Assembly (NCBI RefSeq): GCF_938030785.1
Contig: NZ_CALHIK010000081.1
Span: 1-32,412, forward strand
Length of the DNA: 32,412 nt
Reading direction: 5' to 3'
Source: an uncultured Campylobacter sp.
GTDB taxonomy: Bacteria > Campylobacterota > Campylobacteria > Campylobacterales > Campylobacteraceae
Shown: in pieces, positions 25,426 through 32,412 of the stretch
How positions within the stretch are numbered: position 1 is the stretch's first letter
Layout of the letters: each line of letters begins with the position of its first letter
The notes under the pieces: generated by a model
What the model was told of the DNA's origin: nothing
The model's input: the letters and a program-made list of their open reading frames with translations, nothing else
The model's database searches: none
Program-made: the position numbers and the translations under genes

Positions 25426-28400
25426 TTAAAACGTTATCTCCCAGTTAAATCTAAAATTTCTACGCGGTGCATAAAATCTGCCGATACCAGCACCCGTCGC
25501 TTGATCGATCATATTGACCGTTCCGAAAGCCCTGATCGAGCGCGCGCTATCCCAAGTGATATATTTGGCGTTGGTTAGGTTGTAAACGCCTAGGCCGAAG
25601 TTGAAATTTTTTTGCGGCTTCGCATAGGCGATAACATCCACCACCGTATAATTGCTGCTTCGCCAACCTTTGGTATTATCGGTCACAGGCTCTCCGTTTA
25701 CTATGGAAGCATCGATATGCCCCCAGATCGGATCATCTCTTTCGATTTGGCTCTTCCAATACATATTGTAGGTATCTTTGCGCTTCTTGGCTCCTACGTC
25801 GGTGATGAAAAGATCAATGCCATATTTGTCGCCGGGCGTGGAATAGCCGATATTATAAACAGAAGTAGGCGGCTGGATCGCATTCATCGGTACTTCTTCG
25901 CCCCTGCTACATCCGGAGTTTGAATTATTGGCGTTTGAGCCGTTGCTGGCGCACGACATCCTGCCCTTTTGCCTGCTGTATTTGTACCCCAGTCTAAATC
26001 CCTCCATGCTCTCCGATACATCGCCTAGCTCCAGATGGGTATTTATCTCAAATCCGTGTACTTTGGCGCTATCTCGGTTTACGTTTTGATAAAACGGATA
26101 GGGTATCTGCTGATCTACGACCTGTAAATTTCCCAAAAATTCAAGATCGATAAAATTTTTATAATCCGTCTTAAAAACATCGAAGGTTATGCGGCTTCTC
26201 TCGATATAAAAGGTAAGGGCGATCTCCTTTGTCCTTGCGATCTCGGCTTCCAGATCGATATTCGGGCGGATAGAAAAGTCCGGATGCTTAAAGGTCATAT
26301 ACGCCTCATCCGACGTCGGAGCGCGGAAGCCCTTGGAGCCTTTTAGCTGTATCCTCATCCAATCCAGCGGGTCTAAATTTAGACCTAGTTTATATGAGCC
26401 GCTTTTGTATTCCTTCTCTCTTAGTAGGAATTTTAAATTTTGCTGGTAATTTTCCTCTCCGTAAGGAGTGTAGTAACCGTGTATTCCATCATAAGGGTTG
26501 TAAGGATACGGCACCCACAAACCGGTTATGATACCTCTAGGGATTTCAGGATAGCCGGTATATTTCGGCTTATGTTTTACGGTATCGTAGCGATAGCCGA
26601 GATCAAAACCTACATATTTGGTTATCTGAATTTCATCCCCGATATAGCTTGCCATAGTCGTAGTTTGCACCGGGATCAGGTAGGTGCTAACGGATGTGGT
26701 ATTGTTTCTGAGCTGGCCATTCATATGATAGTCTGGGTTCGGTGTTCCTGCCCCCGGAGTTCTACCGAAAAATATCTGATCCCACCATTGTGAGTTACCT
26801 GCATAAAATCCGTCTTTATTGGTCATAGATTTATCGGTTCTGTCTAAAAGTCCACCGTATGATATGGAGTTGTCTATGACATCAAATAGGCTAATATCCT
26901 TCTCGAAGTCCAAATTTAATTGTTGCGTATCGGTATCTAGTGTCCTATCGGAGTATTGGATCTCTTCATAGCCTCTTTTCCCCGGAGTTACGAAATATAA
27001 TGTATGCGATTTCGTTCCAATATCTTCATCGCTAGAATCTTTTTTTATAGTTCCGTAAACTCTTCCGTCGGCAAGGGTATGGGTTTCGATCTCTCTTTCT
27101 ACCATTTGATAATTGTAATCCCATGTATCGGAATCATACGTCTCCTTTAATACCTTTAGTTTTTTAGTGCAGTCAAATTTGGAACAATCTAAATAAACTC
27201 CATCTCTGGTTTTATAGTCAGTATTTAGAGTGAGATTATTTCCTGAGCCGTCTTGTATAGTACCCGTATTTGGATCTACACCGATCGGCCTATTATTTTT
27301 ATCTAAGAGATTATATGTACCGGAGCTCGAATCCAGGTGCATTCCAGATGGGTTTTGTATATTCATACATTCATTACCTTGGCAGCCCTCTCTGTTTATC
27401 GCGCGGTTTTTAATACTCTGCTTTGAGTATGAAATTTTAACATGATCCCAAAACGGCGTCTCGCTGAAATTTTCATAAGCAAACTGCACGTTTTTTCTAG
27501 TAGAGCTATCATGGTTTGTTCTTCTTCCGTATCTTTCCGGAGCGCCCGGATAACTACCCATTCTGAGCGTATACGACAAGTCTTCGCCGTCAGAATTTTG
27601 CTTTGAATCGTCTATTGCTACGGAAAATCTATTCTCGTCGCCCGGCTGAAACCCTACCTTTACGAGCGTACTCTTTTTGGTTATGGTGTATGGATCTGCC
27701 TTTTCGCGAGTTTTTCCTATGTGAAGTTTGTCCTCTTTACTATCATATATATCGTAGAAATAATTTTTTCTCTCATGTCCGTGTCTATCGGTATTTATAA
27801 CTAAAAAATCAAACCAGCCGTACCTAGCTGCGCCGGTGAAGGAGTGAAAATTTTGACTATCGACGCTTTGATAGCCCTGTTTAAAGCCGAAATGATAGTT
27901 CTTTTCCGTCAAGAAATCCCTGGCGTCTTTAGTTTCAAACATTACCGATCCGCCGAGCGCGCCGCTTCCCGCTTTTATAGAGTCGGCTCCTTTAGTGATA
28001 TTAGCCGTTTTGACGTTTTCCATCTCTACGCCGTTTCTTGTGTTGTTAAAATTTCCATACCCTTCAAAGAGGTCTTTAAAGCCCTGCGAGCTCAAGGTCT
28101 CTGCCTGGCGAAGTCCGTCCACCGTGATAGCCACGCGGTTTTCGTCCACGCCGCGAACAGCGTATCCGCTAGCGCCGAATCTGCCCGTCTCGACCGCCGT
28201 GATACCGGTTTGGTATCGCACCAAGTCTCTGCTATCGGTGATTTGCTGCTTCTTAATAGTTTGCGCAGTAGTCTTAGTCTCGCCGACCTTTTGCTCGGCT
28301 ACGCTTTGCGAATCGACATTGCCCGTTACCTGGATAGTTCCTAATTCTTGCGAATTTGCCTGGTCTTCCGCGTAAAGCGAGCCATAAAAGAGCAGCGAGG

Positions 28401-28431
28401 CATAGAGAGAGAGAGAGAATCTTCTAAACAT
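25426..28431 (-). CDS. TonB-dependent haemoglobin/transferrin/lactoferrin-type outer-membrane receptor
   Basis: A 1001-aa iron/haem receptor. The signal peptide is FRRFSLSLYASLLFYGSLYA. A TonB-box-like TIQVT (32-36) precedes the plug (about 48-170: DSRDLVRYQTGI, GFGASGYAVRGVDENRV-type block, GSGALGGSVMFETKDA). A long 22-strand-type barrel follows. The C-terminus (NLTNAKYITWDSARS, GIGRFYAPRRNFRFNWEITF) ends in aromatic F for Bam recognition. The plug and C-terminus closely resemble the Pasteurellaceae/Neisseria Hgp/Hgb haemoglobin receptor group. Three predicted surface loops each carry a cysteine pair (C350/C355, C416/C421, C827/C841). AAGGA lies seven bases before the ATG. The gene is visibly more AT-rich than its neighbours and is bracketed by direct repeats. 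The ligand is inferred from family only. Confidence 0.9.
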   Translation of the reverse strand: MFRRFSLSLYASLLFYGSLYAEDQANSQELGTIQVTGNVDSQSVAEQKVGETKTTAQTIKKQQITDSRDLVRYQTGITAVETGRFGASGYAVRGVDENRVAITVDGLRQAETLSSQGFKDLFEGYGNFNNTRNGVEMENVKTANITKGADSIKAGSGALGGSVMFETKDARDFLTEKNYHFGFKQGYQSVDSQNFHSFTGAARYGWFDFLVINTDRHGHERKNYFYDIYDSKEDKLHIGKTREKADPYTITKKSTLVKVGFQPGDENRFSVAIDDSKQNSDGEDLSYTLRMGSYPGAPERYGRRTNHDSSTRKNVQFAYENFSETPFWDHVKISYSKQSIKNRAINREGCQGNECMNIQNPSGMHLDSSSGTYNLLDKNNRPIGVDPNTGTIQDGSGNNLTLNTDYKTRDGVYLDCSKFDCTKKLKVLKETYDSDTWDYNYQMVEREIETHTLADGRVYGTIKKDSSDEDIGTKSHTLYFVTPGKRGYEEIQYSDRTLDTDTQQLNLDFEKDISLFDVIDNSISYGGLLDRTDKSMTNKDGFYAGNSQWWDQIFFGRTPGAGTPNPDYHMNGQLRNNTTSVSTYLIPVQTTTMASYIGDEIQITKYVGFDLGYRYDTVKHKPKYTGYPEIPRGIITGLWVPYPYNPYDGIHGYYTPYGEENYQQNLKFLLREKEYKSGSYKLGLNLDPLDWMRIQLKGSKGFRAPTSDEAYMTFKHPDFSIRPNIDLEAEIARTKEIALTFYIERSRITFDVFKTDYKNFIDLEFLGNLQVVDQQIPYPFYQNVNRDSAKVHGFEINTHLELGDVSESMEGFRLGYKYSRQKGRMSCASNGSNANNSNSGCSRGEEVPMNAIQPPTSVYNIGYSTPGDKYGIDLFITDVGAKKRKDTYNMYWKSQIERDDPIWGHIDASIVNGEPVTDNTKGWRSSNYTVVDVIAYAKPQKNFNFGLGVYNLTNAKYITWDSARSIRAFGTVNMIDQATGAGIGRFYAPRRNFRFNWEITF

Positions 28432-28446
28432 TCATATTTCCTTACT

Positions 28447-28470
28447 TAATGATTATAGAATTGATTATTA
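28447..28470 (-). promoter_or_regulatory. Receptor promoter with a Fur-box-like dyad
   Basis: On the minus strand TATAAT (plus 28452-28457) lies about 20 bases before the receptor ATG. It sits inside an imperfect dyad whose outer arms read TAATGAT and ATTATTA with A/T between. This resembles a Fur operator (alternating ATAAT/ATTAT words), which is expected for an iron-uptake receptor. The match is by eye. Confidence 0.4.
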
Positions 28471-28894
28471 ACGGGGCGAATAATAATACAAAGATTTTTA
28501 ATGTTTAATTAAATTGCAGTTTAAATTTAGGGATAAATTTTAAATGCTTGAAATTTTGATTTTTTAAGAAGTATAAAATTTTGAACAGTCAAGAAATGCG
28601 TAATGATCGTAATTTAAGCTTGAGTTCGGCGCTAAATTTTGCAAAGCGTTTTTGAAACGACTAGTAAAAATGCTAAAAATTATAAGAGAGCGAATGATAA
28701 CAAAGCGCATTTTATAATATGTAGCGCGCTTTTAGAATTATGATATTTTGCCGGTAATTTTAAAATTTTATACCCATATCGCTGCGTTATAAATTTAGGA
28801 TCTTAATAGATTGACGCCTCGCGGGATTTTCTAGCCGGTTGCTTTGTTGTCGCTGAAAATAGGGCATAAAATTTTTGTTTGGTAAAATTTAGAT

Positions 28895-28990
28895 CGTGCT
28901 ATAAATTTTATGCGCCACGAAATTTTAAAATTTCATTTCGCACAAATACGGCAAGCTACAAAATTCCGCCACGCAAATAAAGCATACCGC
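28895..28990. repeat. 96-bp direct repeat, right copy
   Basis: Gap-free match to 25160-25255 with five substitutions. It contains the perfect palindrome GAAATTTTAAAATTTC (28919-28934). After ATACCGC at its end, homology to the left copy stops for 56 bases. It then resumes at a second ATACCGC (29040-29046), followed by GCAAATTTTATATTTT versus GCAAATTTTACATTTT in the left copy. Confidence 0.9.
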
Positions 28991-29089
28991 CACGTTACGG
29001 GCATCGATAATCTACTCGTTTATTCCGCCAAATTAACCTATACCGCCGCAAATTTTATATTTTAAAATTTCGCGCCGAATCTTTCGCGG

Positions 29090-29686
29090 CTAAAAAATAC
29101 TTCGCAGAGCCGCTGTGCCCTCTACATGCCTGTATGGAAAGAAATAATGCACGAAGTTTGTGCAAGCGCCCCCAGACACGCATATTTCGGCGCTCAGTCT
29201 GTGTCGGACATGCGTAGAATCGAGACCCGGTACCTCTAATCTGCCGCTTTTGTAACCGCTGTAGCCCATCTCTATCGGCACCTCTAGCTCGTCCTTTTCA
29301 AACACGACGCGCCCGCTTTGCTCTTGCTCGAGTTTGATGTTTTTCAGCACGATCTTCGGCGCATTTTCGCGGTTTATATAATTAAATTCTATGTTTAGCT
29401 CATACGGAGCGCCCGTGGAGTTATCCTCTGAAAAATCAGGTAGCGGATCGCCTTGCCGATGCTCGAATCTCTTGCCGATAGTCGTAACGCGCAAGTCCGT
29501 ATCTATCATAAAATTTTGCAGTTCTACGCGGGCACCGCCAAAAGAACGAACTAACGTCATAGATTCGTAGTTGCGGCCGAAAAATTTGTCTGCGATAATA
29601 TAGCTACCCAAAAGCGAGCTTATGACCACCCAAAACAGAAATATAAATTTAAAAACCTTGCGCAAAGCAAATACTAACGTTTTCAT
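29090..29686 (-). CDS. Membrane-anchored protein of unknown function
   Basis: A 198-aa protein I do not recognise. An N-terminal basic segment (KTLVFALRKVFK) leads into one membrane helix (FIFLFWVVISSLLGSYII, 14-31). The remaining 165 residues are predicted periplasmic and beta-rich (ELQNFMIDTDLRVTTIG, YELNIEFNYINRENAPKIVL). A cysteine pair ICVSGGAC lies near the C-terminus and could form a disulfide. AAGGAG precedes the ATG by four bases and a TATAAT lies at 29723-29728. It is not in an operon within the window. Its 3' end is 100 bases from the right-hand direct repeat. Confidence 0.75.
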   Translation of the reverse strand: MKTLVFALRKVFKFIFLFWVVISSLLGSYIIADKFFGRNYESMTLVRSFGGARVELQNFMIDTDLRVTTIGKRFEHRQGDPLPDFSEDNSTGAPYELNIEFNYINRENAPKIVLKNIKLEQEQSGRVVFEKDELEVPIEMGYSGYKSGRLEVPGLDSTHVRHRLSAEICVSGGACTNFVHYFFPYRHVEGTAALRSIF

Positions 29687-30214
29687 CCATCTCCTTCAAA
29701 TTTAGTCTAAAATCCGCTCAAAATTATACTTCAAAGCTCCGCTATCGCGTGAAATTTAGCGCGATAAATTCTACCGCGAGCAAAATTTGCAGATAGAATT
29801 TTGCCATTTTGTCTTTTAATTTCGCTGCGGCGCCAATCGCACAATATAATCGCGCAAATTCAGAGTATTAAATTTTGCGCGCGTAGTCATCTTAAATTTT
29901 GCGTTTGCACTGCATTTATATCCGACGCCTGCACTGTGCACTTTCATACGACGCCCTTTAAATACTACATCTGCGCTGTGCGCCCGTATCCGATGCCTGC
30001 GCTGCGCCTTAAATTCCGCGCCTGCCCGCTTTCTGCGATCGCAGCGCTCTTTAAATTTCACGCCTTTATTGCGGATAAAATTTTAATCCTGCCGCTACTA
30101 CGCGCCTTATTCTTTGCGCGCGGGCTCAGTCGTAATCTGAAGCGGCTTTGTTTCAGTATCGTGCTCGCCAAGCTGTGTCGGCTGCCATGCACTTGGTCTT
30201 TGTAGCCGTATGAG
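29687..30214. other. Gene-free stretch before recG
   Basis: A 134-codon plus frame (29801-30205) covers most of this interval. Its peptide is repeat-like (KFCARSHLKFC, PFKYYICAV, LRLKFRAC) and it lacks an RBS, so I do not annotate it. Between 29905 and 30010 a degenerate unit containing TATCCGA(C/T)GCCTGC(A/G)CTG(T/C)GC occurs twice, about 68 bases apart. No terminator is obvious at the recG 3' end. Confidence 0.45.
29723..29728 (-). promoter_or_regulatory. -10 box for the 29090-29686 gene
   Basis: The minus strand reads AGTATAATTTTGAGCGG, a perfect TATAAT about 37 bases before the start codon, with GAAGGAG as RBS. No -35 is recognisable. Confidence 0.5.
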
Positions 30215-32412
30215 TTAGCGCGTCTTTAAGCTTTTCAGTCGCTGTTTTGCCGCCGCCGTCACGTCCTCTTCGTAATCATACCACGCAAACATTGCGCCGT
30301 GCTGCACCGAGCCGCCCAGCAGATCGCCTCCCTGGCGGTTTTTCAGATCGATATTTGCGACCTTAAATCCGTCCAGCGTCGCTGCGAACTCGCGCAGGCG
30401 CTGCGGCGGGGATTTGAGCTTGGTGTAGAGGTAGCAGCGCCCCGCCTGGCCTTTGCGCCCGACGCGTCCGCGCAGCTGATGAAGCGACGCGAGCCCCATT
30501 CGCTCGGCGCCCACGATTAAAATGACGCTAAGCCGCGGCAGCGAGATGCCCACTTCGACGATCGTCGTGGTTATCAGCAGCCGTCCCTCGTCGCGGAAGC
30601 GGCGCAGGATCTCCTCTTTGTCCTTGTCGCTGCCGTGGGTGATCAGCACATCGGGGAATTGAGCCTTCCAAAACGGCGCCGCCTCCTCAAGACTTTGATA
30701 GACCGAGCTTTCGCTTTGCTGCACTAGCGGATAGACGATGATTGCTTGATTGCCCGTGGCGAGCTCGCGGCGCAGATCCTGCATAAAGCCCGTAAATCCG
30801 TCGTTTTGCAAAATTTTGGTTTTGATCTGCTTTTCAAACGGCAGCTGTTTTAAAAAGCTGAAGCTCACGAGCTCGGACTGGATCATGCTTAGCGTGCGCG
30901 GTATCGGCGTGGCGCTAAACTGAATGAAATGCGCGCGAAACTCGCCGCTCCCCGTGAGGCGCGCGATCTTTTCGCGCTGGTTGGAGCCGAAGCGGTGCTG
31001 CTCATCGACCATTATGAGATTTGACGGCGCGAGCTCGTGGTAGAGCAGGGCGTGAGTGCCGATGATAAGGTGCGCGCCCGTGAAATTCGGCTCGCGATCG
31101 CCGCTTTTTACGAGCAGGACCTTAATCTGCGGCGGCAGCAGACGGCGCGCCTCGGCGTAAATTTGCTCGGCCAAGATGCTCGTAGGCGCCATCAGATAGC
31201 TGATGCGCGGATAGTTCATAGCCGCGCTCGCGAGGATTACGAGAGTCTTGCCGCTACCTACGTCGCCCATGACGACGCGGCGGCGCGCCAGAGGGCTTTG
31301 CAGATCGCTAGCGATGTCCTTTATCGCGCTTAGCTGATCGCGCGTAGGCTCAAAAGGAAGCGAAGTAAGCCAGTCCGAAATGTCGTGCAGCGAGTAAATT
31401 TGCGCTGGGAAGCTCGTTTTTTTCGCACTTAGCTTTTGCAGGTAGTTTAGAATTTCGACAAATTTCAGCGTGCGTAAAATTTCAGCACCGCTCATCTCTG
31501 CGACGGCTACGGCTCGGACGGCCTCGGCGGCATGGATAGTTCCAGCGTCACTTGCAATTTGAGCGATTGTAGGTATGACAGTTGTAGCTTGGGTGGCTGC
31601 GGTCTGGATAGTTTCAGTTTGATAATGCATAGGTTGCACGACACAATCGCGCGAAGCGCTCATCGGTGCGGCGAGCGCGTCTTGAACAGCATCGGCGCTT
31701 GTGGTCTGAGTGATCGTAGGCTCTGCGGTCTGCACGGCTACTTCCGTCTGAACATTTTCGGTTTGATCGCATACGGGCTCTGCGTCTGTAGCTTGTGCGT
31801 TCAAAGTTTGGGTGGTCGCGGATTGCGTATCTACGTCTTGAGTTTGGGCGGCTGTGGGTTGCGTATCTATGTCTTGGGTGCTTAAATTTTGTTTTGCGAC
31901 TGCAGCTCGTTCGGCTACGGACTGCTTAGTTGCGATATGGGCTAGCACGGGTTGCGCGATTGCGGCTTGAGCATCTGCCGGCCGTATCGCTGTTTGGACG
32001 TTGGATCCTAGATCGTTTGAAATTTCATCGCCGCTTGTAGCTGTATTATTATTGTCGGCTTTAAGATCGTCTAAAATTTCATTCGCCGCGCCGCGCTTTG
32101 CTTCGCAGGCAAAAACTTCGCCGCTTTGCGGATAGTTTGAAATTTTGCCCCTAAAAATTTCATCATTTTGCGATCTGCCGTTTAAAATTTCAGCGACCGA
32201 GTTTTGCAAGCTTGAAATTTCGCTGTTATCTGAAATTCCGTCGTCATTTAAAATTTTATCGCTGCTTGAAATTTCGTCTCTTAAAATTTCACTGCCGCTC
32301 GGAATTCTGTCGCTGTTTGAAATGTCGTCGCGCTCGCCGAAATTTTCCGCGCCGCCCTCCTTGAGCTGCCTATTTAGCGCGGCTAGCATTCGCACGCTGC
32401 GCGGCGAGCTCT
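30215..32412 (-). CDS. recG: ATP-dependent DNA helicase RecG, 5' end outside the window, with a large insert
   Basis: Branch-migration and fork-regression helicase. Helicase motifs are intact: Walker A GDVGSGKT, DEQH, SATPIPRTL, the TTTIVEVGISLP block, and the QLRGRVGR motif VI. The TRG-like end KNRQGGDLLGGSVQHG follows. The frame stays open to the window edge (codons reading SSPRSVRMLAAL), so the wedge domain lies mostly outside. A possible GTG at 32395 has no RBS and is probably internal. About 290 residues (31484-32350) are inserted just before the helicase domain (ILRTLKFVEILNYLQKL). First comes an Asp/Ser/Ile/Asn-rich hexapeptide repeat, then an Ala/Gln/Thr/Val-rich repeat. In known RecG this junction is short. 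Function is probably retained through a disordered linker. Confidence 0.9.
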   Translation of the reverse strand, partial: SSPRSVRMLAALNRQLKEGGAENFGERDDISNSDRIPSGSEILRDEISSSDKILNDDGISDNSEISSLQNSVAEILNGRSQNDEIFRGKISNYPQSGEVFACEAKRGAANEILDDLKADNNNTATSGDEISNDLGSNVQTAIRPADAQAAIAQPVLAHIATKQSVAERAAVAKQNLSTQDIDTQPTAAQTQDVDTQSATTQTLNAQATDAEPVCDQTENVQTEVAVQTAEPTITQTTSADAVQDALAAPMSASRDCVVQPMHYQTETIQTAATQATTVIPTIAQIASDAGTIHAAEAVRAVAVAEMSGAEILRTLKFVEILNYLQKLSAKKTSFPAQIYSLHDISDWLTSLPFEPTRDQLSAIKDIASDLQSPLARRRVVMGDVGSGKTLVILASAAMNYPRISYLMAPTSILAEQIYAEARRLLPPQIKVLLVKSGDREPNFTGAHLIIGTHALLYHELAPSNLIMVDEQHRFGSNQREKIARLTGSGEFRAHFIQFSATPIPRTLSMIQSELVSFSFLKQLPFEKQIKTKILQNDGFTGFMQDLRRELATGNQAIIVYPLVQQSESSVYQSLEEAAPFWKAQFPDVLITHGSDKDKEEILRRFRDEGRLLITTTIVEVGISLPRLSVILIVGAERMGLASLHQLRGRVGRKGQAGRCYLYTKLKSPPQRLREFAATLDGFKVANIDLKNRQGGDLLGGSVQHGAMFAWYDYEEDVTAAAKQRLKSLKTR
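31805..31876 (-). repeat. Two tandem 36-bp units in recG
   Basis: 31805-31840 and 31841-31876 match at 30 of 36 positions, and all six differences are transitions. Each unit encodes 12 residues (TQDIDTQPTAAQ and TQDVDTQSATTQ types) of the Gln/Thr-rich part of the RecG insert. More decayed units continue to either side. Confidence 0.75.
32214..32338 (-). repeat. Seven tandem units of about 18 bp in recG
   Basis: Units begin GAAATTT or AAAATTT at 32214, 32232, 32250, 32268, 32283, 32301 and 32319. Lengths are 18, 18, 18, 15, 18, 18 and 20 bases. They encode degenerate hexapeptides with Ile at a fixed place (ISNSDR, IPSGSE, ILRDE, ISSSDK, ILNDDG, ISDNSE). Here the AAATTT core of the dispersed family has become a true tandem repeat. 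Confidence 0.75.

Larger units (their letters stand above)
28432..29089. other. Gene-free stretch upstream of the receptor gene
   Basis: The first 130 bases are AT-rich and hold the receptor promoter. A stray TATAAT occurs near 28714. The right part holds the second 96-bp direct repeat (28895-28990) and a 56-base segment (28991-29046) bounded by repeated ATACCGC. Further AAATTT cores follow at 29050-29070. No open frame here is convincing. Confidence 0.5.

Noticed and set aside
27844..28344. 166-codon plus frame opposite the receptor gene
   Set aside because: Antisense to highly conserved plug-domain coding sequence, and it has no RBS.
28700..28725. TATAAT-like box in the receptor upstream region as a plus-strand promoter
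   Set aside because: No gene lies downstream on that strand within reach. Such boxes are expected by chance in this AT-rich stretch.
29801..30205. 134-codon plus frame between the 29090 gene and recG
   Set aside because: No RBS. The peptide is dominated by repeat-derived KFC/LKF words and does not resemble a folded protein.
31532..31885. 117-codon plus frame opposite the RecG insert
   Set aside because: A shadow of the 36-bp tandem repeats, with a repetitive CGL/LGGCGL peptide. The minus strand continues the recG frame.

Overview
The window looks like chromosome of a Campylobacter-type epsilonproteobacterium of the higher-GC oral group. Campylobacter gracilis or a close relative would fit, but this is an inference from gene content, gene order and composition. 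Evidence is the Campylobacter-like proteins (a short RecG with a degenerate start region, an Rrf2 regulator beside metY/cysK, a secA/lolA/permease cluster, an rpiB-apt-dedA-pepA-ychF run), the recurring -10 boxes of the form GCTATAAT followed by a GC-rich start region, and AAGGA ribosome binding sites. I see no rRNA, tRNA, CRISPR array, phage genes or insertion sequences.

Layout. 1-786 is an intergenic mosaic of AAATTT-type repeats; a promoter and RBS at its left edge point to a minus-strand gene outside the window. 787-2055 (minus) holds a small helical protein and a HAD phosphatase. 2250-4859 (plus) is a sulfur-assimilation operon: metY, an Rrf2 regulator and cysK. 5586-7879 holds rarA/mgsA and an unrecognised gene full of repeats. 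8127-11510 (minus) reads lolA, a low-molecular-weight tyrosine phosphatase, fxsA, hemC and an exported protein. 11633-16207 (plus) is secA and a LolC/E-type permease. A 42-codon lipoprotein at 16549 is followed by what may be its broken remainder. 16999-23563 is a tight eight-gene plus-strand run: folD, lepB, rpiB, a small membrane protein, apt, a DedA protein, pepA and ychF. 24335-25081 is a membrane protein with an internal duplication. 25426-28431 (minus) is a large TonB-dependent haemoglobin/transferrin-type receptor flanked by 96-bp direct repeats. 29090-29686 (minus) is an unrecognised membrane-anchored protein, and recG (minus, 5' end outside the window) closes the region.

The most unusual theme is a degenerate repeat family built on the palindromic core AAATTT (often GAAATTTTAAAATTTC) separated by GC-rich spacers of roughly 10-30 bases. 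It fills most intergenic gaps. The same texture also sits in frame inside at least five genes: HAD phosphatase, the 6866 gene, tyrosine phosphatase, rpiB and recG. In each case it adds disordered, low-complexity peptide at a position where the family normally has a short loop or linker. This resembles the in-frame palindromic elements known from Rickettsia, but I know of no description of it in Campylobacter.

The genes are otherwise mostly housekeeping: cysteine/methionine synthesis, protein export (secA, lepB), lipoprotein sorting (lolA, permease), tetrapyrrole synthesis (hemC), folate one-carbon metabolism (folD), purine salvage (apt) and replication-fork repair (rarA, recG). The receptor gene is the one clearly accessory-looking element.
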